Shown here: in pieces, positions 47,901 to 51,442 of the stretch
How the letters are laid out: each line of letters begins with the position of its first letter
Position numbering within the stretch: the first letter of the stretch is position 1
From: Anadara kagoshimensis
Lineage: Eukaryota; Mollusca; Bivalvia; Arcoida; Arcidae
NCBI GenBank assembly: GCA_021292105.1
Contig: CM037875.1
Location: 807,152-871,151, forward strand
Direction of reading: 5' to 3'
Length of the DNA: 64,000 bases
Notes under the pieces: model-generated
The model's database searches: none
Told to the model about the DNA's origin: nothing
Seen by the model: the letters and a program-made list of their open reading frames with translations, nothing else
Translations under genes and position numbers: made by a program

Positions 47901-50522
47901 TTATAAAGGCTAGCATGTTTTCAAGGCTTGTAAAATTTTATCCCAATTGCTTATATTCATATTTGAATATATAAAGGGTCATGTGTCCATAAAGCCACTT
48001 TTTCTTGTTCCCATTATTTGACCTTTATAGACAAGTTTGTGTGCAATACACTTGCATCTGCAGTCAACATCATCAAAGAACATAAAAGTAAAAAAAAAGT
48101 ACACAGATATCTTGAAATGACAATTTTCTTGAATAATCAGTGGACGTGAAAGATTCTCGATTTGCATTTTATTCGCTGTGTTTTAATAATCCTTTGGGGT
48201 CACTAATTGGAAATACCCAAAATTTCACCATAAAATTGAAATGCATTTATCCAACTTCACATGCCTATCAGAAGACCACAAAGATTTAAAATGCAATTCT
48301 AAAATCTAAAATATGTAAATCATCAAATATTTATATATGCACAAATTGTATTTGGCAGTAGAATTGATTATCATTCTTTGTTTCTGTTACAGAAGAAGCA
48401 GGTCAGAACAGTGCTCTGATTATAGCTGGTGCCGTGGCAGGAGTCGTAGCTTTGATTGTTATAGTGTTTATAATTGTATATCTGGTAATGAAGAAGAAAA
48501 AGAAGAAGACGCACAGTGTATCACCAACACCAGCACCTAGTTATGGACAAAATATGCACGGTAAAATATCACGTTTTAAAGATTGAGATCAAAATTCGAC
48601 TAATATGGAGTATTTTAAGTTGTAATATATAGCGACTAGTTTCGGACCAAATAAAAAGCTTCGAGATATCCTAAGTTTTGACTTATTCGATTTCGAGATA
48701 ACGAGTTTCAACTGTATATTTACACAGTAAAACCTGATATATTGACCACCTCTTTATAAAGATTACCTTTGGTTCATATCTTAACAAAAGAATCTATATA
48801 AAGACCACCTGTCCATTAAGACCTGTGTTTTATTATCCCTTTGCTTCATATTTCAACAAAAAGCACCACTTTTACCTGTTTATAAAGTCCACATTTGTTC
48901 AGATCTTAAATGATCCTCTATATAGGGTTTAATGTATTAATGATTTTTACTACATAATACATGGATAAATAGTAATTTCTGTAATGTGAAATGAGATTGT
49001 CTTTTGAACTCGTGATGTGAATGTTTTTCTTGTAACTCTACTTTTCCCAGTAAACCACTAAACTAAGCTTTAATAATTCGTAAAAACTGACCAATACTTG
49101 AAAATAGGCATTGACTGATCTTTTGCCAAACATTCTGCATTTAGAAATAAAAGTCACAGGGTCCTTCAGAAGAGTCCTTAAAAACCAAGGCTTGGTGTTA
49201 TGATAGAAATGGCATGCTTGAGGACCCTCCCTGCACATTGCCCTGAGGGCGCTTCAAATGTCCATATTTTTGCCATTTCCCCTTTAGCTGCTAACGTCTC
49301 GATTAATTAAAATATTCTTGACTGGTATGTTAAACCCCATTCAGACAATCAATCAATACATCCATTAACCAATTTTCTTGGTCACTTTTTGATCTTTTTA
49401 AAATCACAAAATTGAAATTTATAACCATAAAAGCAATAATGATTGATAGAGTCTTTTTTTACAAATCAAGTTTCAGTATTGATAGACATAAATCATTGAT
49501 TAATTTTATATTATATATGTATTTTATTATATTATTTAGGAGTTGATGTTCCAAGAAAACCAGGCAACCTTCGTTTGGATCCTGATAGAGCAGGATTCAG
49601 TGATAAAGGTCGGATCAATGTACAACCAGTGTCCGAGAGACTGGTGTCCAAACCTTTAGATGGTGAGTTACCTTTGCCTGAAATAAACAAATCTGACAGA
49701 TTTAAGGAGGATAATACAGACATGAAGAAAGTTGTTATCAACGGCAAGGAAGACAGATTTAAACAGGACGATACTGACATAGCAATCTCCATAGCTGGTG
49801 ATGATGTCATCAGGCAGTCTGGAGCGGACAGTGGTGTCGGCACTAACTCTGGAGATGGTGATAATGTACTGTCTAGAGGGGGTACTGGTGTTGCTAGCTC
49901 AGTGGGTGTTGGTATTGGTGGTGGTATGTCTTCACGTCAGAACACAGAGACAGATACTTGGATTGAGAAGGAGATAAAAACAGGTCATGTTGAAGAAACA
50001 AGATCAGGTAGGTGATATTTTGTGTAACCTATCACACCCATACCTTTCCTAAATTAACAACTTCATTAAACTACTCCATGTCCTTTAAGGTGAAGGAAAA
50101 TTTAGTCACTTGCATGTCATTTTAGTTGGTACACAGTAACCATGATAACATACACTCTTTCATGCTTCCATTTAAATCAGAGATCTTTTAACAATTTATA
50201 CATTGGTCTAATACTGTTATATATGTTATATACAAATTTTAAACAAATGATGAACCATAAATGAACATTGTACCCATCATTACTACTTTGTATCTTCTAA
50301 AGCAAAAGAATTCCAACAAAGGGAAGTAATTTCCAAGAAAACAACATATCTTCTATGTCATTCTATCTCAGACAGTAGGGTGACACTAACCCATTCCAAC
50401 AAAGGGAAGTAATTATAAAAACCACATACCAGTATCTTCTATTTTATTCTGTTTCAGACAGCAGAGGGAGCACCTGTTTACCAAAGGACCAACAACAATC
50501 TAACTTACCGGATATTGCATAA
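397..50522 (+). CDS. Large single-pass receptor with REJ region, degenerate GPS and SEA-like domain (37 exons, 5' partial)
   Basis: Hand-assembled exons: 397-519, 883-1035, 1714-2057, 2491-2692, 6691-6820, 8012-8144, 8738-8903, 9156-9285, 9850-9930, 12347-12525, 13075-13187, 14078-14296, 14940-15190, 16197-16366, 17632-17807, 19145-19271, 19827-19927, 20407-20622, 21222-21351, 21921-22123, 22452-22582, 27424-27629, 28312-28538, 28990-29176, 30285-30437, 30812-30932, 32373-32530, 37242-37333, 38117-38386, 40868-41158, 41962-42086, 42958-43019, 43927-44127, 44671-44859, 48393-48560, 49540-50007, 50458-50522. Every intron is GT-AG and every junction keeps one open frame (6,461 nt, about 2,152 residues, stop TAA at 50520). 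The first exon enters in phase 1, so the signal peptide and more ectodomain lie upstream. The order cadherin-like, Cys-rich, IPT, REJ, GPS-like, SEA-like, TM, tail suggests a surface receptor related to REJ/polycystin-1 ectodomains, but without the multi-TM channel module. Ligand and role are unknown. Exon limits are predictions from splice signals and homology sense, not transcripts. Confidence 0.88.
1068..1318. repeat. TTCA-rich minisatellite, 55-bp unit
   Basis: A run of TTCA tetranucleotides is interrupted every 55 bp by GATCCATCGATCGATT (1106, 1161, 1216, 1271), giving four higher-order units. It lies in the intron after exon 2 and starts 32 bp past the donor. Each unit has the palindrome ATCGATCGAT. 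Confidence 0.9.
1714..8144 (+). CDS. Exons 3-6: cadherin-like/VCBS-like tandem beta domains
   Basis: Exons 1714-2057, 2491-2692, 6691-6820 and 8012-8144 join in phases 0, 1, 2 and 0. The motif VVAVNDAPTF at the start of exon 4 is the linker seen between cadherin-like and VCBS-like repeats. It is followed by an acidic IYTDEEGDTLGLAFIG and then by GTWQYLLNGNWETF and DKIRFLPNNV. That pattern (aromatic W-Q-Y, then an R-F-x-P close) is typical of large adhesion proteins. The 4-kb intron between exons 4 and 5 is almost entirely a 100-bp tandem array carrying copies of exon 5's acceptor and first part. Only the last unit continues into a complete exon. Confidence 0.78.
3088..6768 (+). repeat. 100-bp tandem array containing the exon 5 acceptor and 5' exon half
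   Basis: ACAGGTACTTGG recurs with exact 100-bp spacing from 3191, with single slips (98 bp near 3790, and losses of 1-2 bp near 6280 and 6670), giving 36 near-identical units plus one diverged unit near 3088. Each unit has about 10 bp of pyrimidine-rich intron, the AG acceptor, about 74 nt matching exon 5, then intron-like AACATTATTTTAATTG. Only the last unit (6691-6820) continues into full coding sequence. Variants are few and mostly recurrent (C/T in CCCACA, CTG/CTA/ATG after GGTA), which indicates recent unequal exchange. It could also be assembly-sensitive. Confidence 0.97.
6841..7706. mobile_element. Non-autonomous TIR element with internal tandem repeats
   Basis: Begins TATACGCCCGT and has the inverted match ACGGGCGTATA at 7669-7679, followed by a short GC-rich end that closes in CTCTTGTT. 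Inside are three diverged tandem units (AGTTATGCCCC at 7051, 7220 and 7401; 169-181 bp apart). Small ORFs inside are repeat copies with no protein family. The element lies 20 bp past the exon 5 donor. Confidence 0.75.
7848..7965 (+). mobile_element. tRNA-derived SINE fragment
   Basis: CTCAGTTGGTAGAGTGCTCA resembles a tRNA A-box region, and the GACTTGAAAGTGGGTA stretch matches the fuller SINE at 15677. The B box is deleted. Confidence 0.6.
8738..12525 (+). CDS. Exons 7-10: cysteine-rich repeats
   Basis: Exons 8738-8903, 9156-9285, 9850-9930 and 12347-12525. Two well-matched repeats are visible: DRCGECGGSDTCVDCSGIVNG in exon 7 and DECGICNGNDTSCTDCNG in exon 10, each with the spacing C-x2-C-x(6-7)-C-x2-C-x-G-x2-N-G. 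Exon 8 has a shorter C-x2-C-T-G-G plus a C-G-H-S-C cluster. The paired cysteines point to disulphide-bonded extracellular modules, resembling the C-G-V-C-G-G-D repeats found in many secreted adhesive proteins. Exon 9 is short (81 nt); its 3' part and donor are the seed of the downstream 125-bp array. Confidence 0.8.
8914..8961. repeat. CT microsatellite
   Basis: About 23 CT dinucleotides just after the donor of exon 7, directly followed by a second copy of the exon 7 end. Confidence 0.95.
8962..9040 (+). pseudogene. Duplicate of the 3' end of exon 7 with its donor
   Basis: About 75 bp from GGAAAATGACAGATGTGG to GTTAACGGAG, followed by GTTAGATA, match the end of exon 7 with two substitutions and a weakened donor. 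There is no in-frame acceptor: the AG in AATGACAG gives the wrong phase. It is probably an unused partial exon copy made by slippage around the CT tract. Confidence 0.8.
9866..11990 (+). repeat. 125-bp tandem array containing the exon 9 3' end and donor
   Basis: CAGAAATTATTAGATGAG recurs every 125 bp (9866, 9991, 10116 and so on to 11866): 17 units, of which the first is exon 9 itself and the last is diverged. Each unit holds about 65 nt of exon 9 sequence, the donor AACAA|GTGAGT, and about 60 bp of intron ending AAGGTCAAGGTCACCTGATAAT. Two interior copies share GACTGGCTG instead of GACCGGATG, separated by seven units, which suggests block duplication. Copying the exon part with AACAG as acceptor gives 62 nt, not a multiple of three. 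Confidence 0.97.
12556..12825 (+). mobile_element. tRNA-like SINE
   Basis: Contains a GGGTTGTGGGTTCGAACTGC stretch with a recognisable B-box (GGTTCGAAC) and a body found nowhere else in the window. It ends in an A-rich run near 12810. Confidence 0.5.
13075..16366 (+). CDS. Exons 11-14: IPT/TIG-like domains
   Basis: Exons 13075-13187, 14078-14296, 14940-15190 and 16197-16366. VKIVSITPSMIGASGSRSF followed by IRGANLTNYESVRCQF matches the start of an IPT/TIG fold (I-x-P-x3-x2-G-x3-x-I-x-G-x-N/G-F). A second begins at VNEVVPSEMTL and continues into VTVRGSGFI, with paired cysteines as in plexins and polycystin-like ectodomains. I chose the exon 11 donor at 13188 (GTAAAG) because it joins in phase 0 to the acceptor at 14077; there is no competing consensus donor nearby. 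Exon 14 is less clear and may begin the REJ region. Confidence 0.78.
13226..13390 (+). mobile_element. Fragment of ACAGTCAAACCTG MITE family
   Basis: TACAGTCAAACCTGTCTTAA begins this piece and the body alternates short runs of GGCCAC/CCTTTA, as in the better preserved copies at 32056 and 43655. It lies about 40 bp past the exon 11 donor. Confidence 0.6.
13770..14040. repeat. Dispersed bivalve-type repeat with CTGTCTGTC core
   Basis: GGGGATATATGCAATTATAG, then CACCTGTCTGTCTGTCC and a GTTATGGGCCC stretch. Related to the pieces at 14424 and 45100. No coding potential. Confidence 0.4.
14424..14800. repeat. Dispersed repeat (GGGGGTATATA ... CTGTCTGTCTGTCCGTC)
   Basis: Starts GAGGGGGGTATATAAAAATC and contains GTCTGTCTGTCTGTCC, as in the repeat at 45100-45345. 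Short ORFs in it have no family. A SINE head fragment lies just before it (14352-14412, CACTGCCTAGGTTTGAAC). Confidence 0.5.
15226..15640 (+). mobile_element. Stacked SINE fragments
   Basis: Three successive pieces each contain a B-box-like ACCACTTAGGTTTTAATCTC or AGGTTTGAATCT, followed by the family body (CCAGTTTGCTTGCC, CTCTGGGCATTCC). The copies are truncated and lie in the intron after exon 13. Confidence 0.55.
15677..16005 (+). mobile_element. Full-length tRNA-derived SINE
   Basis: A-box region TAGCTCAGTTGGGAGAGTGC and B-box region GGGTCAAACCC 35-40 bp apart form a clear tRNA-like head. A body follows, and then the 3' tail GATATAAGTGAAATATTC and TTGACTGGGATGTTAAAC shared by the other SINEs in this window. 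Confidence 0.8.
16865..17537. mobile_element. Non-autonomous element with internal tandem units
   Basis: Begins near GACCAGTCTTTGTCCATCG and ends GGGCCTCATGGCCCTCTTG, the terminal motif also seen at 40600 and 47890. Inside are four diverged tandem units with CAATAAGTAGGTCA and AACCTTGTTAAC, spaced by about 130-140 bp. It splits the run of exon 15 acceptor copies: a copy of the acceptor segment (TTTTGTAGATATAAGATG) is left upstream at about 16840-16860. Confidence 0.7.
17540..17631 (+). repeat. 39-bp repeat with three in-frame acceptors for exon 15
   Basis: Acceptors end at 17553, 17592 and 17631, exactly 39 bp apart, each preceded by a T-rich tract and followed by ATATAAGATNT-like exon sequence and GATTGG. 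The frame is open from the first to the last, so use of upstream sites would add 13 or 26 residues without a frameshift. Confidence 0.9.
17632..30932 (+). CDS. Exons 15-26: REJ (receptor for egg jelly) type region
   Basis: Twelve exons (17632-17807 to 30812-30932) encode about 660 residues of fibronectin-like strands in the REJ pattern. Landmarks are a FRIVGPKVVGSCDPFTLTL start followed by TYNWTVS; PGSAYNFTITVFNS; PLVVRIRGGEKIKTL with TVLDASLSVDLD and YYVWSCEE; RYKLTVRMIKGS and MYWDCEED; PPGAKFALRVTATN; then NGTALETEFELTIGDGWSDREND, typical of the C-terminal REJ part. REJ regions occur in sea-urchin sperm receptors for egg jelly and in polycystin-1 relatives, upstream of a GPS, as here. Exon 15 has two extra in-frame acceptors upstream. 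The intron after exon 21 holds a 4.16-kb TIR element. Confidence 0.85.
18134..18595. mobile_element. hAT-like MITE with 8-bp target duplication
   Basis: The 462-bp insertion is flanked on both sides by CAGGCTAG (18126-18133 and 18596-18603). Its ends are inverted: TAGAGCTGTAACAATATAC on the left and, read inward from the right, TAGGGGTGTAACGATACGG. An 8-bp duplication and the TAG-GGTGTAAC end are characteristic of hAT elements. No transposase is encoded. Confidence 0.88.
18837..19072 (+). mobile_element. tRNA-derived SINE
   Basis: Head CACTGTGGCCAAGTGGTTG with B-box TTTCAAATCC, body TTGTTCACTCCTGTTTCC, tail GATATAAGTGAAAAAATC then TTGACTGG. Same family as 15677 and 43353. Confidence 0.75.
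20699..20925. mobile_element. MITE, CAGACCTGTC family (copy 1)
   Basis: CAGACCTGTCTAAAGTTTAACACTGAG on the left is mirrored on the right by GTTAAACTTTCGACAGATGG; the outer part fits a terminal inverted repeat. A second copy lies at 52637. Confidence 0.6.
21593..21701. repeat. Near-perfect 43-bp inverted repeat (hairpin)
   Basis: Arms 21593-21635 and 21659-21701 pair over 43 bp with one G:U-type position, and the loop is 23 nt (21636-21658). It lies in the intron after exon 19 on the transcribed strand. It may be a small fold-back MITE; the shape also resembles a long miRNA-type precursor. Confidence 0.9.
22200..22357 (+). mobile_element. SINE 3' fragment
   Basis: Body GCATTCTGGTTTTCTCC and tail TTTGACATAAGTGATATAATC then TTGACTGGGGCATAAAAC match the tails of the fuller SINEs. 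Confidence 0.55.
23924..23980. repeat. 17-bp perfect inverted repeat
   Basis: GTCATGTGCTACTTTTG at 23924-23940 and its exact complement at 23964-23980, with a 23-nt loop, inside the 4.16-kb TIR element. Confidence 0.9.
25792..26160. repeat. Fold-back repeat with a tRNA-like insert in one arm
   Basis: The left arm (25792-25900) pairs with 25979-26031 and 26103-26160. The unpaired 26032-26102 holds a tRNA-like head (GGTAGCCAAGTTGGTAGAAC) whose B-box-like GGTTTTGATTTCC is in the paired part. It looks like an inverted duplication of a SINE with a deletion in one copy. Confidence 0.75.
27071..27157. repeat. 22-bp tandem repeat, 4 units
   Basis: ATAACAAGCAGTAACTCGAT repeated four times with little change in the intron before exon 22. 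Confidence 0.95.
27661..27935 (+). mobile_element. tRNA-derived SINE, truncated
   Basis: CTCAGTTGGTAGAGTGCTTA and B-box GGTTCAAACTCTGG form the head; a later piece has the shared body (CAGTTTGCTCGTGAAGG, GTACCTCCACCATC). Confidence 0.65.
28080..28310. repeat. Degenerate minisatellite before exon 23
   Basis: Variants of GGGCATATTATCCAGGATCC recur every 24-30 bp up to about 20 bp from the exon 23 acceptor. Confidence 0.65.
29177..29900. other. Intron after exon 24, left part
   Basis: AT-rich sequence with minus-strand ORFs of 60-63 codons (29342-29524, 29696-29887) that have no splice-compatible ends or recognisable motifs. I see no gene here. Confidence 0.5.
29900..30250. repeat. Degenerate ~60-bp tandem repeat before exon 25
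   Basis: Six or so diverged units with TGTGGTGATAAGTGAGGTGG and AAGTTATTAGG-type cores end about 35 bp upstream of the exon 25 acceptor. Confidence 0.65.
30438..30811. other. Intron with tRNA-like and partial exon-like duplications
   Basis: GCCCTTGTGGCTCAGTGGTA followed by GAGCATCTGCC resembles a tRNA head. The words GTTATCCTACAGACGGGAGG from the end of exon 25 recur, altered, at 30572-30590 and 30677-30702. The exon 25 end and intron start have therefore been duplicated in diverged ~100-bp units. Confidence 0.6.
30957..31834. mobile_element. ACAGTCTAACCTG TIR element (long copy)
   Basis: Starts TACAGTCTAACCTGTCTATAA and ends CACAGGTTGGACTGTATA, an inverted pair. Several internal GTGGCCTTTATAGACAGGT modules. 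Starts 24 bp past the exon 26 donor. No coding potential. Confidence 0.7.
32056..32243. mobile_element. ACAGTCAAACCTG MITE (short copy)
   Basis: 188 bp from TACAGTCAAACCTGTC to CAGGTTGGATTGTACTGTA, imperfect inverted ends, with internal GGCCTTTAT modules. About 130 bp upstream of exon 27. Confidence 0.75.
32373..37333 (+). CDS. Exons 27-28: helical segment, polybasic cleavage motif and Ser tract
   Basis: Exon 27 (32373-32530) encodes an amphipathic segment (TINNLLGDLGDKGVLSLDVI, then QQNAYQLAVLV). This is like the helical start of GAIN domains. Exon 28 (37242-37333) begins A-R-R-R-R-K-R-A, a strong furin-type proprotein convertase motif, and continues into a run of nine serines encoded by mixed TCA/TCG/TCT codons. 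The intron between them is 4.7 kb. Cleavage after the K-R would fall within the ectodomain, so a non-covalent or disulphide-held heterodimer is possible (inference). Confidence 0.82.
32531..34470. other. Intron after exon 27, left part
   Basis: Mostly unclassified AT-rich sequence. The part 33300-33830 is less AT-rich (TCAGTTCGCGCCGACG, CAGTCGCCGCCATATTGG) and could be an old inserted element; its ORFs have no family. No exon with matching phase and splice signals was seen. Confidence 0.45.
34471..34855. repeat. ~181-bp tandem repeat, 2.1 units
   Basis: GTGAACTCAACTCCTCTTAC at 34471, 34651 and 34833 marks two full diverged units and the start of a third. Each has a TATATATAT run. Confidence 0.9.
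35288..36153. repeat. GAT/ATG-rich simple-sequence domain
   Basis: About 870 bp made largely of GATGAT triplets, broken by a recurrent GACATTCAGTTCTGCTGCTG motif at about 35363, 35714, 35793 and 35891. The His- and Ile-rich minus-strand ORFs here are translations of the repeat. Confidence 0.9.
36733..36963 (-). mobile_element. tRNA-derived SINE, inverted
   Basis: On the minus strand the head GGTAGCCCAGTGGTCTAAAG and B box AGTTTAAATCCC are followed by the family body. The tail lies at the low-coordinate end (GTTTTATGCCCCAGTCAA). Confidence 0.75.
37334..38116. other. Intron after exon 28
   Basis: AT-rich, no repeat family or exon recognised. The plus-strand ORF at 37373-37624 has no splice-compatible ends. 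Confidence 0.5.
38117..43019 (+). CDS. Exons 29-32: GAIN-like region ending in a degenerate GPS motif
   Basis: Exons 38117-38386 and 40868-41158 (both 0-0), 41962-42086 (0-2) and 42958-43019 (2-1). The last two encode the four-cysteine, two-tryptophan GPS signature: C-M-M-W, S-N-W, N-E-T-C, then R-C-S-C. In active GPS motifs the second C of C-x-C is followed by x-H-L-S/T. Here it is followed by Y-E-T-G-I-L, so the histidine general base and the S/T nucleophile are missing. Autoproteolysis is therefore unlikely (inference). Exon 29 has a second dibasic motif, R-I-R-K-R-S. The exon 31 end is repeated twice in the following intron. Confidence 0.83.
38563..40614. mobile_element. AGCTCACCTG TIR element with ~145-bp tandem monomers (copy 1)
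   Basis: Left end AGCTCACCTGAGCCAAAGGC, then CGTCGTCCGTCGTGCGTCG. Right end CTCAGGTGAGCATTAAGGCC and GGGCCTCTTG. GCTCACCTG and CAGGTGAGC are inverted. The interior is about nine diverged monomers with TCAAAGGTCAAGGTCACAGA, GGTTAATTATCT and ACTTTTTGTATAGACATGTA, spaced by about 145 bp. Non-coding. The layout resembles the pearl-type elements described in oysters (recalled, not searched). Confidence 0.82.
41159..41961. other. Intron after exon 30 with SINE pieces and a short exon-end copy
   Basis: At 41284-41310, ACAACAGCATATGGATTTCA and GGTAAA repeat the end and donor of exon 30 (22 identical coding bases). Minus-strand SINE pieces follow at 41430-41530 and 41622-41852 (B-box TGGGATTCGAATG on the plus strand). 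Confidence 0.7.
41622..41852 (-). mobile_element. tRNA-derived SINE, inverted
   Basis: Same order as 36733-36963: tail at the low end (GTTTTATGTCCTATTCAAG), tRNA-like head at the high end (TAGCCATTGCGGCTTC on plus). Confidence 0.7.
42005..42310 (+). repeat. 106-bp repeat, 3 copies, of the GPS exon 3' end with donor
   Basis: CCTCTTACGG occurs at 42005 (real exon 31), 42111 and 42217. Each copy carries the coding stretch through CTCAGG and a GT donor (GTTTGT, GTATGT, GTATAA). The two downstream copies have near-identical sequence but no in-phase acceptor. Confidence 0.95.
42733..42895 (-). mobile_element. SINE fragment, inverted
   Basis: Tail-like GTGTATTACACCCCAC and a shared body (AAAAACCACTGATATTTTAG), ending in a tRNA-like GACCACTCTGCTATCGAGG. 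Confidence 0.55.
43353..43597 (+). mobile_element. tRNA-derived SINE
   Basis: Head with B-box TAGGTTTGGATCAC, body TTTCTTTGGGCACTCCAG, tail GGATATATAAGTGATAGCATC then TTGACAGGGATATAAAAC. Confidence 0.7.
43655..43846. mobile_element. ACAGTCAAACCTG MITE
   Basis: TACAGTCAAACATGCTTAAA at the left and GACAGGACTGACTGTACT at the right, with GGCCAC/CCTTTATAG modules between. About 80 bp upstream of exon 33. Confidence 0.65.
43927..44859 (+). CDS. Exons 33-34: SEA-like domain with G-S-I-I-V motif
   Basis: Exon 33 (43927-44127) encodes YTQVVFTNDYDSTLATFQSQ followed by a helix F-K-Q-K-L-S-T-D-L. Exon 34 (44671-44859) begins GSIIVTFAILKR, then DTIGVILARLQDKVQ and a TLTV-x-D-x-N-G-Q-V-L end. The beta-alpha-beta-beta-alpha-beta order, and the G-S-Phi-Phi-V motif in the middle, match SEA domains, which self-cleave between G and S. 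The glycine codon is split by the intron (phase 1). It is unusual for such a domain to lie between a GPS and the membrane. Assignment rests on pattern only. Confidence 0.72.
44130..44600. repeat. ACAGTAAAACCTCC short repeats
   Basis: ACAGTAAAACCTCCATATAG at 44130 and 44166, then diverged copies to about 44590 with ATAAAGACCACCTG. The first copy begins inside the exon 33 donor (CAG|GTACAGTAAAAC). A related block lies at 48724-48930. Confidence 0.6.
45100..45345. repeat. Dispersed repeat (GGGGGTATATAGGAATC ... CTGTCTGTC)
   Basis: Contains TTAGGGGGTATATAGGAATC, GTCTGTCTGTCTGTCC and a terminal AGGTCAAGGGTCAAGGTC. Related to 14424-14800. Confidence 0.55.
45376..45939. mobile_element. hAT-like TIR element carrying an 18S rRNA fragment
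   Basis: Left end CAGTGCTCCAAGCAGG and right end (read inward) CAGTGCTCCAAGTAGCC form a 12-bp terminal inverted repeat of hAT style. I could not define a clean 8-bp target duplication (flanks CTTTAA and TTTAAA). The 564-bp interior has no transposase. The 18S fragment at 45493-45630 sits inside. Confidence 0.6.
45493..45630 (+). pseudogene. Fragment of 18S rRNA gene 3' end
   Basis: CACACCGCCCGTCGCTACTA, then GATTGAATGGTTTAGTGAG, GAGAAGACGATCAAACTTGA and GAGGAAGTAAAAGTCGTAAC are the universally conserved end of eukaryotic 18S rRNA (helix 44 to the 3' terminus). The variable loop in the middle and the end (AACAAAACCC instead of AACAAGGTTTCC) are changed, so this is not a functional gene. Confidence 0.93.
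45953..47902. mobile_element. AGCTCACCTG TIR element with 145-bp monomers (copy 2)
   Basis: Left end TAGCTCACCTGGCCAAAGGC with GCGTCCGTGCGTGCGTGCG; right end CCAGGTGAGCGGTACAGGCC and GGGCCTCTTG. About nine monomers of 145 bp. A block of three (435 bp) is duplicated almost exactly (46611 onward and 47046 onward). Same family as 38563-40614. Confidence 0.85.
47915..48392. other. MITE fragment and plain intron before the TM exon
   Basis: 47915-48040 has TAAAATTTTATCCCAATTGC and ATAAAGGGTCATGTGTCC, as in the MITE at 43655. The rest is AT-rich with nothing recognised. Confidence 0.5.
48393..48560 (+). CDS. Exon 35: transmembrane helix and stop-transfer
   Basis: After E-E-A-G-Q-N come about 26 apolar residues beginning ALIIAGAVAGVVALIVIVFI, including a G-A-V-A-G small-residue patch that could pack helices. 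M-K-K-K-K-K-K-T follows as a stop-transfer signal, so the N side is extracellular and the C side cytoplasmic. The P-T-P-A-P-S-Y-G start of the tail follows. Phase 1-1. This is the only convincing membrane segment seen in the gene. Confidence 0.9.
48561..49539. other. Intron after the TM exon
   Basis: Holds ACAGTAAAACCTG repeats (48724-48930) and, at 49040-49350, a minus-strand SINE-like piece whose GCAATGTGCAGGGAGGGTCC on the minus strand matches 24990-25010, followed by the SINE tail TTGACTGGTATGTTAAACC at about 49318. Confidence 0.5.
49540..50522 (+). CDS. Exons 36-37: cytoplasmic tail and stop
   Basis: Exon 36 (49540-50007, 468 nt) is the largest in the gene. Exon 37 (50458-50522) ends with the TAA at 50520. 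The tail is charged and low in structure, with a near repeat (SDRFKEDNTDMK and EDRFKQDDTDIA) and a Gly/Ser/Asp-rich stretch with G-V-G-I-G-G-G. I see no ITAM, kinase or DEATH-type motif. Its end, N-L-P-D-I-A, is not a canonical PDZ ligand. Confidence 0.88.
50008..50457. other. Last intron, with a short duplication of its end
   Basis: CCAACAAAGGGAAGTAATT occurs at about 50312 and 50396, and TTCTATCTCAGACAGTAGGG near 50361 mimics the true acceptor region TTCTGTTTCAGACAGCAGAG at 50447. An 85-bp tandem duplication therefore copied the acceptor of exon 37. Confidence 0.8.
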
Positions 50523-51442
50523 GTTGTAATAAATCATCAAGGGAGATAATAAACAGAAATGACAGAAAATTTTAACATCTTTTTACAGTCTAAGAATGGT
50601 ACCATTTTGAGCTAACTGACATTTTGGAATTAGAACAACACTTTTTTTGACAAAAGAAAAGAAAGTTTAAATAAAAAATTTGATTCAGGAATTGAATGTT
50701 TGGACAATCATAAAGGGAGATAATAAACTTTTAACAACATAGAAAATTTAAAATTAGGTACCAGTTATTTTAAGGAAAAAACGAAATTAAAAATTTGTTG
50801 AAATCAGAATACCTTCTTGTTGTTACCTTGGTACCTTTAATTAGCAAATTTTCAAAATAGCATTACAGTATACATTTATGTAATTTTTTTCTGAACTGAT
50901 ATTTTGGCATATTGGAACAGACTGATATTTTTGACAAAGTGAAACAATGATGTTTTGACTAAGTTGAAGAAAAAGATATTGTTATGTTATTACTGTAATT
51001 TTGACCAAATAGAAAATTATTAATTTTTAGCAAGAAATAACACAGAAATCCCAAAATTTGGAGATAAAAAATTACTTAAACACAATATAATGGAGTTCAT
51101 TAGTGGATCAAGTGACAACCTGTCACCTTAGTGCAAAATTTAAATTTTTTAATGCATATGAAATCGCATGGTGCACCTTTTTCTATAAAAATTATATTAC
51201 CTGTGGAATTTTGCAAAAATGCTTCATAAATTTTAAATATGAGGTAATAATAATGTAGTACGCTGGAGAACCCCATTTTATTGTAACAACAGATTTTATA
51301 ACTGTTGACATTGACAGTTTGGAACTACAAGGCAATATGGATCAAACTTCTCAGGTGAGAAAAAATAACATCTTAATGGTCTTTCTTTAATTTCTATTTA
51401 TCACAACAAAACTACTACAGTCTGTTCACACTTCCATTGCAA

